This document shows positions 1-5,293 of a stretch of DNA of 5,293 bases, in pieces. The first letter of the stretch is position 1. The number at the start of each line of letters is the position of its first letter. The position numbers were made by a program, and so were the translations under genes. This DNA comes from Rhodobacterales bacterium 34-62-10 (lineage in GTDB: Bacteria; Pseudomonadota; Alphaproteobacteria; Rhodobacterales; Rhodobacteraceae): the NCBI GenBank assembly GCA_002282555.1, contig NCJR01000158.1, positions 1 to 5,293 of the forward strand, given 5' to 3'. The notes below the pieces were generated by a model that had not been told where the DNA came from, searched no databases, and saw only the letters and a program-made list of their open reading frames with translations.

Positions 1-9
1 TCCCGAGGA

Positions 10-23
10 AGCCCGCAAGGGCT
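10..23 (-). other. Small hairpin in the short stretch after mraY
   Basis: Fifteen bases after the mraY stop the minus strand reads AGCCC, TTGC, GGGCT: a perfect 5-bp stem with a 4-base loop. No run of T follows (the next bases are TTCC), so it does not look like an intrinsic terminator. In dcw clusters murD and ftsW commonly follow mraY, so read-through into the next gene is expected. It may be an intercistronic RNA structure or chance in GC-rich DNA. Nothing else is recognisable in bases 1-38. Confidence 0.25.
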
Positions 24-38
24 GACCGAGGGGTCGCC

Positions 39-1121
39 TCAGCGGACCTTCAGCGTCGCCAGACCGATCATCGCAAGGATCAGCGAGATGATCCAGAAGC
101 GGATCACGATGGTGGATTCCGCCCAGCCCTTCTTCTCGTAGTGGTGATGGATCGGCGCCATCAGGAAGACGCGTTTGCCGGTGCGTTTGAAATAAAGCAC
201 CTGAATAATCACGCTCAGCGCCTCGACCACGAACAGACCGCCGACGATGGCCAGCACGATCTCGTGCTTGGTCGACACCGCAATCGCGCCCAAGGCACCG
301 CCCAGCGCCAGAGAGCCGGTATCGCCCATGAACACCGCCGCAGGGGGCGCGTTATACCACAAGAAACCCAAACCGCCGCCGATCAGCCCGGCGACAAAGA
401 TCAGGATCTCGCCCGTGCCCGGCACGTAATGCACGTCCAGATATTCGGTGAAATCCACCCGCCCCACCGCATAGGCGATGACACCCAGCGTGCCGGACGC
501 GATCATCACCGGCATGATGGCCAGACCGTCCAGACCATCGGTCAGGTTCACCGCATTGGCGGAGCCGACGATCACGATCATCGCAAAGGGCACGAACAGA
601 AAGCCAAGGTTCAGCAGGGTTTCCTTGAACACCGGAAAGGCCAGCTGGTTGGTCAGTTCCGCCGGGTGGTATTGCGCCGCCCAATAGCCCGCGATGGCCG
701 CCACCAGCAGACCCAGCGCCATGCGGACCTTGCCCGACACGCCCTTGGTGTTCTGCTTGGACACTTTGGCATAGTCATCGGCAAAGCCGATGGCGGCAAA
801 GGACATGGTGACAAACAGCACGATCCAGATGAAGGGATTGTCCAGCCGCGCCCAGAGCAGGGTCGAGGTCAGAAGCGCCCCCACGATCAGCAGACCGCCC
901 ATCGTGGGCGTGCCCGCCTTGACGAAATGCCCCTCGGGTCCGTCATTGCGGATCGGTTGCCCCTTGCCCTGCCGCTTGCGCAGCACGTTGATCAGGGGCC
1001 GTCCGAACAGGAAGCCAAAGATCAGCGCCGTCATGAAGGCACCCCCCGCACGGAAGGTGATATAGCGGAACAGGTTGAAGACATCGCCGCCATCCGAGAG
1101 TGCGGTCAACCAATAAAGCAT
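39..1121 (-). CDS. mraY: MraY, phospho-N-acetylmuramoyl-pentapeptide transferase (lipid I synthase)
   Basis: This inner-membrane enzyme transfers phospho-MurNAc-pentapeptide from its UDP carrier to undecaprenyl phosphate, giving lipid I, the first membrane step of peptidoglycan synthesis. The product is 360 residues, the same length as E. coli MraY. Family motifs are all present: KAGTPTMGG (68-76), the acidic pair D115-D116 in FADDY, a lysine-rich cytoplasmic loop after it, [12 protein letters not shown] (189-200), D267 in FMGDTGS, and the three-histidine loop H325-H327 in [12 protein letters not shown]. The acidic residues fall at the same numbers as the E. coli catalytic residues. About ten hydrophobic segments can be read, the last near 336-357, as expected for this family. 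The ATG start directly follows the murF TAG stop with no spacer, and the N-terminus (MLYWL, then FRYITFRA) matches the usual family start. Expression is probably coupled to murF. The gene looks complete; the TGA stop is at 41-39. Confidence 0.98.
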   Translation of the reverse strand: MLYWLTALSDGGDVFNLFRYITFRAGGAFMTALIFGFLFGRPLINVLRKRQGKGQPIRNDGPEGHFVKAGTPTMGGLLIVGALLTSTLLWARLDNPFIWIVLFVTMSFAAIGFADDYAKVSKQNTKGVSGKVRMALGLLVAAIAGYWAAQYHPAELTNQLAFPVFKETLLNLGFLFVPFAMIVIVGSANAVNLTDGLDGLAIMPVMIASGTLGVIAYAVGRVDFTEYLDVHYVPGTGEILIFVAGLIGGGLGFLWYNAPPAAVFMGDTGSLALGGALGAIAVSTKHEIVLAIVGGLFVVEALSVIIQVLYFKRTGKRVFLMAPIHHHYEKKGWAESTIVIRFWIISLILAMIGLATLKVR

Positions 1122-2570
1122 CTACTCTGTCCCTTTGTCCGGTTGCGGCGCGGCATGGCCCAGTTTGCGCAGCGCGTCAACCACCAGACTGACCTTGCTG
1201 CCCTTGGAGCCCTTGACCAGCAGGATATCCCCCGCATCCACCAGCCGATGCGCGCGCCCGGCCAAGGCATCGGCGGTGTCGGTCCATTCCCCGCGCTTGG
1301 CCTCGGGCAAGGCCTCCCACAGGGCGCGCATCCGGGGGCCCACGCAATGCACAAGGCTCAGCTTGCCCATATGCGGCAGATCGGCCAGCCCCGCATGCAG
1401 GGCCATCTCCTCGGGGCCAAGCTCCAGCATATCGCCCAGAACGGCGATACGGCGGCCATATTTGACCCGGCCCAGCCCGTCACGCGGCTGTGCGGCGGCC
1501 AGCACTTCAAGGGCGGCCTCCATCGAGGTGGGGTTGGCGTTGAAGGCATCGTCGATCAGGTCGAAATAAAGATCATCCGTCAGCGGATCGAGCAGATACC
1601 GCTCGCGCGTGCCGCGCCCGGCGGGGGGCTGCCAGCTGCCCAGATCATTGGCCGCCAGCACCGGGTTCAGATGCAGCGCATGGGCCACCGCCATCACGCC
1701 CATCGCATTGACCGCGAAATGCCGCCCCGGAGCCTGCACCTTGAACAGGATCGGGCGGCGCCATGCGCGGCCATGCACCACGGTGGTCTGATCGCACAGC
1801 GTGATATCGGTCACGCGGTGATGCACGCGCGCGCTCTGGCCGAATGTGATCGTGCGCGCGGCATAGCGCCTAGCCCAGTCCAGCAGGATCGGCGAGGTCG
1901 CAAGGTCCCCGTTCAGCACCGCCACGCCCCCCGGTTCCAGCCCGGTCAGGATCGAGGCTTTCTCATGCGCGATCCCCTCCAGATTCTCGAACGCCTCAAG
2001 ATGGGCGGCGGCGACGATGGTGACCATCCCCACATGGGGCCGCGCCATCTGCGCCAAGGGCGCGATCTCGCCGGGGTGGTTCATCCCGATCTCGACCACC
2101 GCATATTCGGTGTCCGCAGGCATCCGCGCCAGCGTCAGCGGCACGCCCCAATGGTTGTTGTAACTGGCCTCGGCCGCATGGGTGCGCCCTTGGCCGGACA
2201 GCACGCAGCGCAGCATTTCCTTGGTCGATGTCTTGCCCACCGATCCGGTCACGGCCACCACACGCGCCTGCGTGCGGGCGCGCGCCGCGCGGCCCAGATC
2301 CTCAAGACCGCGCAGCACATCCGCCACGATCAGCAAGGGCGCATCCGCCGCCACACCCTCAGGGCGATGCGTGACAAGTGCCGCCGCAGCGCCTTTGGCC
2401 AAGGCTGCCGCCACGAACTCATGCCCGTCGCGCGCGGCTTTCAGCGCCACGAACAGATCACCCGGCTGGATCGTGCGCGTGTCGATGGACACGCCCGTCG
2501 CCTGCCAATCGGTCGTGGATGTGCCGCCGGTCGCGGCCACGGCATCCGCAGCGGTCCAGAGCGGGGTCAT
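1122..2570 (-). CDS. murF: MurF, UDP-MurNAc-tripeptide--D-alanyl-D-alanine ligase
   Basis: This cytoplasmic ATP-dependent ligase joins D-Ala-D-Ala to UDP-MurNAc-tripeptide, making the pentapeptide substrate of MraY. The 482 residues follow the three-domain Mur ligase plan. The N-terminal substrate domain contains IDTRTIQPGDLFVAL (29-43). The central ATPase domain has the P-loop GSVGKTS (109-115), NNHWGVP (138-144), EIGMNHPGEI (160-169) and HLEAFENLEGIAHEK (190-204). The C-terminal domain has DDAFNANPTSM (340-350), LGDMLELG (378-385) and VKGSKGSK (452-459). The NNxxGVP and DDxxNAN signatures separate MurF from MurC, MurD and MurE. It is about 30 residues longer than the E. coli enzyme. Part of the excess may lie near 362-374, where a charged segment precedes the LGDM motif; this is an impression without an alignment. 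The ATG at 2570-2568 overlaps the murE TGA as ATGA. A G-rich run at 2576-2581 is the only candidate ribosome site, so re-initiation by ribosomes ending murE is likely. The frame ends in TAG, directly against mraY. Confidence 0.97.
   Translation of the reverse strand: MTPLWTAADAVAATGGTSTTDWQATGVSIDTRTIQPGDLFVALKAARDGHEFVAAALAKGAAAALVTHRPEGVAADAPLLIVADVLRGLEDLGRAARARTQARVVAVTGSVGKTSTKEMLRCVLSGQGRTHAAEASYNNHWGVPLTLARMPADTEYAVVEIGMNHPGEIAPLAQMARPHVGMVTIVAAAHLEAFENLEGIAHEKASILTGLEPGGVAVLNGDLATSPILLDWARRYAARTITFGQSARVHHRVTDITLCDQTTVVHGRAWRRPILFKVQAPGRHFAVNAMGVMAVAHALHLNPVLAANDLGSWQPPAGRGTRERYLLDPLTDDLYFDLIDDAFNANPTSMEAALEVLAAAQPRDGLGRVKYGRRIAVLGDMLELGPEEMALHAGLADLPHMGKLSLVHCVGPRMRALWEALPEAKRGEWTDTADALAGRAHRLVDAGDILLVKGSKGSKVSLVVDALRKLGHAAPQPDKGTE
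1130..1136 (-). promoter_or_regulatory. Probable ribosome binding site of mraY, inside the end of murF
   Basis: The minus strand reads AAAGGGA, with eight bases (including the murF TAG) before the mraY ATG. This is a moderate Shine-Dalgarno match at normal spacing and lies within the last codons of murF. It could act together with re-initiation of ribosomes that finish murF. Confidence 0.45.
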
Positions 2571-4063
2571 GCCTGCCCCCCATCCAATGCGGCCACGGCA
2601 ACGCTGGCCTGTTCCACATCATCAAAGGGCAGCACCATATCGCCCACGGTCTGCCCGGTCTCATGCCCCTTGCCCGCAATCAGCAGCGCGTCACCGGGGC
2701 CAAGCGCATCAACGCCGCGCAGGATCGCCTCGGCCCGGTCGCCCACTTCGCGCACATGCACAAGCGCATCAGCAGGAATGCCCGCCATCACCGCAGCACG
2801 GATCAACGCGGGGTCCTCCGAGCGGGGGTTGTCATCGGTCACGATCACCTCATCGGCATGTTCGGCCGCAGCCGCCCCCATCAGGGGCCGTTTGGTGGTG
2901 TCACGGTCGCCACCCGCGCCGATGATCGCGACCAGCCGCCCCATCACATGCGGGCGCATCGCCTTCAATGCGGTGGCCACCGCATCCGGCGTATGGGCGT
3001 AATCCACGAACACCGCCGCGCCATTGTCGCGCGTCGCGGCCAGTTGCATCCGGCCCCGCACGGTCGTCAGATGCGGCAAGGTCTCGAACACGCGGTCAGG
3101 ATCGGCGCCGCAGGCGATGACCAGCCCCGCGGCCAGCAACACGTTTTCCGCCTGAAACCCGCCGATCAGCGCAAGATCGGCGCGATAGCTTTTGCCGCGA
3201 AACCTTACCAGAATACTCTGCCCCGTCGCATCGAACCGCTGCGCGGCCAGATGCAGATCGGCCCCCTCGCGGCGACCCACGGTCATCACCTCTTGGCCAC
3301 GCGTGCGCGCAACACCGGCCATCTGATGGCCGTAACTGTCGTCGATATTGATCACCGCTGTGCCATCCACCGGCAACACGCGATCGAACAGCCCCGCCTT
3401 GGCGTTGAAATAATCCGCAAAATCAGGGTGATAATCCAGATGGTCCTGCGTCAGATTGGTGAAACCCGCCGCCATCAGCTGCACCCCGTCCAGACGGCGC
3501 TGCGCCAGACCGTGACTGGATGCCTCCATCGCGGCATGGGTGACACCTGCGGCCGCAGCCTCGGCCAGCACACGGTGCAGGGTGATCGGCTCGGGCGTGG
3601 TATGCATCAGCGGGGCCTCGAACGCGCCCTCAACCCCGGTGGTGCCAAGGTTGACGGCGGGCAGGTCCAGCGCCTCCCAGATCTGGCGGGTAAAGGTGGC
3701 GACGGATGTCTTGCCATTGGTGCCGGTGACGGCCACCATCGTGGCAGGCTGCGCGCCAAACCACAGCGCGGCGGCATAGGCCAGCGCCTGACGCGGGTCC
3801 TCGGCCACGATCAGCGCGGCGTCCGATGCCGCAAGCTCGGCGGCGGCGATCCGCGCGCCTTCCGCGTCGGTCAGCACAGCGCCTGCGCCCATCCGCAAGG
3901 CATATTGGATGAACGCGCCGCCATGCATCTTGGTGCCGGGCAGCGCCGCGAACAGATAACCGTCCTTGACCTGTCGGCTGTCCACCGCCAGCCCCGTGAT
4001 CATCGCCGCCCGCCCCGATTTGGCGGTCAGGCCAAGCTGCGCCAATGTTTTTGCCTGCCCCAC
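2567..4063 (-). CDS. murE: MurE, UDP-MurNAc-L-alanyl-D-glutamate--(meso-DAP) ligase
   Basis: This cytoplasmic ATP-dependent ligase adds the third stem-peptide residue to UDP-MurNAc-L-Ala-D-Glu. The 498 residues show the full Mur ligase set: VDSRQVKDGYLFAALPG (27-43) in the N-terminal domain, the P-loop GTNGKTS (114-120), TTPEP (155-159), ASSHGLAQRR (181-190), K222 in FNAKAGLFD (the usual carbamylated lysine), DYAHTPD (354-360), GAGGDRD (382-388), DNPRSEDP (411-418) and GKGHE (464-468). In this family DNPR goes with meso-diaminopimelate as substrate, whereas lysine-adding enzymes vary at the arginine; the DAP assignment is therefore inferred from R414 and its neighbours. The start is GTG. An in-frame TGA lies only six codons upstream (4081-4079) with no start codon between. 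The next ATG would be residue 21 and would remove the conserved KTLAQLGL beginning. A GAGGGG site sits four bases before the GTG. The 3' end overlaps murF by four bases. Confidence 0.97.
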   Translation of the reverse strand: MGQAKTLAQLGLTAKSGRAAMITGLAVDSRQVKDGYLFAALPGTKMHGGAFIQYALRMGAGAVLTDAEGARIAAAELAASDAALIVAEDPRQALAYAAALWFGAQPATMVAVTGTNGKTSVATFTRQIWEALDLPAVNLGTTGVEGAFEAPLMHTTPEPITLHRVLAEAAAAGVTHAAMEASSHGLAQRRLDGVQLMAAGFTNLTQDHLDYHPDFADYFNAKAGLFDRVLPVDGTAVINIDDSYGHQMAGVARTRGQEVMTVGRREGADLHLAAQRFDATGQSILVRFRGKSYRADLALIGGFQAENVLLAAGLVIACGADPDRVFETLPHLTTVRGRMQLAATRDNGAAVFVDYAHTPDAVATALKAMRPHVMGRLVAIIGAGGDRDTTKRPLMGAAAAEHADEVIVTDDNPRSEDPALIRAAVMAGIPADALVHVREVGDRAEAILRGVDALGPGDALLIAGKGHETGQTVGDMVLPFDDVEQASVAVAALDGGQA

Positions 4064-4067
4064 CGCG

Positions 4068-4073
4068 CCCCTC
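4068..4073 (-). promoter_or_regulatory. Ribosome binding site of murE
   Basis: The minus strand reads GAGGGG, then four bases, then the murE GTG. This is the best Shine-Dalgarno match at any of the three visible gene starts. It lies in the 21-base gap after the ftsI stop, the only spacer inside the cluster, and it supports the GTG start. No promoter fits in so short a gap. Confidence 0.65.
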
Positions 4074-4084
4074 GCAAATCAGTG

Positions 4085-5293
4085 TCAGTTCGATGTCAGC
4101 GTTATACCTGTCAATTCCGCCGGTTCAATCTCGGGTCGCAGGCCCAGCAGCGGGGCGACGCGACGGATCACTTCGGCGGCGACGGGCACAGCGGTCCAGC
4201 CCGCAGTCCGGCGCGGTTCCGAGCCTGAGGTCTCGACCGCCTCGTCCAGCGTGACGATCAGCACATATTTCGGATCATGCGACGGAAAGGTCGCGGCAAA
4301 GGTGGCCAGAACCTTGTCCGTCTCGTATCCGCGCCCGTCCAGACGTGGCTTGTCGGCGCTGCCGGTCTTGCCGCCCACCGCATAGCCCGGCACATCGCCG
4401 AAACTGGCCGTGCCCTGACTGACGGTCAGGCGCAGCATCCGGCGCAACTGCTCGGATGTGCGCTCGGAAATCACGCGCGCCCCGAATTGCGGGCCATTCT
4501 GCTTGAGCAGGGTCGGCTCGACCTTGGTGCCGCCATTGACCATCGCAGCATAGGCCGCCGCCAGATGCAGCGGCGTGGCCGAGATGCCGTGACCATAGGA
4601 GATCGTCATCGTGGACAGTTCCGACCAACGCGCAGGCAATAGCGGCTTGCCGCCCCGCGCTTCGACCATCTCGAATTTCGTGGCCTCCAACAGACCCAGC
4701 TGGCCCAGAAAGTCGCGCTGACGCTCGGCACCGATCTCGATCGCCATGCGCGCGGTGCCCACGTTCGAGGATTTCTCGATCACCTTGGACACCGTCAGTT
4801 CCGGTCCATAGTTGCGGAAATCGCTGATCCGGTGGCGGCCCCATGTCATCGGCGATTTGGTGTTGATGATCGTATCGGGCGTCACCATCCCCAGTTCCAG
4901 CGCCTGCGCCACCGTAAAGATCTTGTAGGTCGAGCCCAGCTCATAGGTGCCCTGCACCACCCGGTTGAACAGCGGGCTGTCATCGGGGCGGCCCTTGGTT
5001 GGCAGCGCGGGGCGGTCATTGGGATCGAAATCCGGCAAGGACGCGATGGAAATCACCTCGCCCGTATGCACATCCATCAGAACGGCGGCAGCACCCTTGG
5101 CGTTCAAAAGACGCATCCCGCCCGCCAGCACTTCCTCGGTGGCGGCCTGGATCGTCAGGTCCAGCGACAGTTCCAGCGGTTGCCCGCCGCGCGCCGGATC
5201 GCGGAGCAAATCGTCAAACTGCCGCTCGACACCTGCCACCCCGATCACCTCGGCGGCATGCACCCCCTCGCGGCCAAAACCGGCCCCGCCCAG
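4085..5293 (-). CDS. ftsI: FtsI/PBP3, septal peptidoglycan D,D-transpeptidase, 5' end cut by the window
   Basis: This is the septum-specific class B penicillin-binding protein, which cross-links peptidoglycan stem peptides during division. It is anchored in the inner membrane with its catalytic domain in the periplasm. The visible 402 codons run open to base 5293, starting LGGAGFGREGVHAAEVIG, so the gene continues outside the window; the GTG at 5263 is an internal valine, not the start. The missing part, about 200 residues judging by family length, should hold the cytoplasmic tail, the membrane helix and most of the non-catalytic domain. What remains starts with the end of that domain (GVAGVERQFDDLL) and then the transpeptidase domain. 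Catalytic motifs are STYK (S codon 4931-4933), SSN (first S codon 4769-4771) and KTGS (K codon 4367-4369), with ELGSTYK and YGHGISATPLHLAAAYAA around them. The fourth position of the last motif is serine rather than the commoner threonine, a mild change. The stop is TGA at 4087-4085. The place directly before murE supports FtsI over the elongation enzyme PBP2 (MrdA). Confidence 0.95.
   Translation of the reverse strand: MGGAGFGREGVHAAEVIGVAGVERQFDDLLRDPARGGQPLELSLDLTIQAATEEVLAGGMRLLNAKGAAAVLMDVHTGEVISIASLPDFDPNDRPALPTKGRPDDSPLFNRVVQGTYELGSTYKIFTVAQALELGMVTPDTIINTKSPMTWGRHRISDFRNYGPELTVSKVIEKSSNVGTARMAIEIGAERQRDFLGQLGLLEATKFEMVEARGGKPLLPARWSELSTMTISYGHGISATPLHLAAAYAAMVNGGTKVEPTLLKQNGPQFGARVISERTSEQLRRMLRLTVSQGTASFGDVPGYAVGGKTGSADKPRLDGRGYETDKVLATFAATFPSHDPKYVLIVTLDEAVETSGSEPRRTAGWTAVPVAAEVIRRVAPLLGLRPEIEPAELTGITLTSN

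Noticed and set aside
10..23. An intrinsic terminator after mraY
   Set aside because: The stem is only 5 bp and no T-run follows it on the minus strand. A stop in transcription here would also be unexpected inside a dcw cluster.
141..3002. A 953-codon open frame on the plus strand, antisense to most of mraY, murF and part of murE
   Set aside because: Over mraY and murF it is codon-aligned with the sense genes, so its stops would need the sense codons TTA, CTA or TCA, which this GC-rich genome avoids. The translation is full of His, Arg, Gln and Gly, has no recognisable domain, and lies opposite four well-conserved genes. It is a by-product of codon bias.
2378..4228. A 616-codon open frame on the plus strand, antisense to murE
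   Set aside because: It has the same cause: it is codon-aligned with murE and ftsI and stays open because the same three sense codons are rare. It has an Arg/His-rich composition and no family motif.
4085..5263. Reading the GTG at 5263 as the start of a 392-residue protein
   Set aside because: The frame stays open upstream to the window edge and encodes LGGAGFGREG, which fits the end of the FtsI non-catalytic domain. The protein would also lack its membrane anchor. The gene is cut by the window, not naturally short.
1..5293. A mobile element, CRISPR array, phage or defence system, or other novel module
   Set aside because: The whole window is accounted for by four essential, uniformly GC-rich dcw genes with gaps of at most 38 bases. 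I saw no repeats in array form, no transposase or integrase motifs, and no base-composition break.

Overview
The window is a GC-rich, gap-free piece of a division and cell wall (dcw) cluster. All four genes are on the minus strand. In transcription order they are ftsI (its 5' part lies beyond base 5293), murE, murF and mraY. The dcw order, the high GC content and the protein sequences point to an alphaproteobacterium, most likely of the Rhodobacterales/Rhodobacteraceae. This placement rests on recognising the sequences, not on a search.

Layout from high to low coordinate: 5293-4085 holds the C-terminal two thirds of the septal transpeptidase FtsI/PBP3. A 21-base gap with a ribosome binding site follows. 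MurE starts at a GTG (4063-2567). MurF starts inside the murE stop codon through a 4-base ATGA overlap (2570-1122). MraY starts on the base right after the murF TAG (1121-39). The last 38 bases (38-1) carry a small hairpin and no recognisable gene. No gene-free stretch reaches 300 bases, and I see no internal promoter, RNA gene, mobile element or repeat array.

The genes form one pathway. MurE adds the third residue (predicted meso-diaminopimelate) to UDP-MurNAc-L-Ala-D-Glu. MurF adds D-Ala-D-Ala. MraY moves the finished phospho-MurNAc-pentapeptide onto undecaprenyl phosphate at the inner membrane, giving lipid I. FtsI cross-links the resulting peptidoglycan at the septum. The tight junctions suggest one polycistronic message with translational coupling.

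All four reading frames look intact with complete active-site motifs. I found no novel system. The notable points are small: a single TAG separates murF and mraY in the same reading frame, KTGS replaces the commoner KTGT in FtsI, and very long antisense ORFs exist that codon bias explains.
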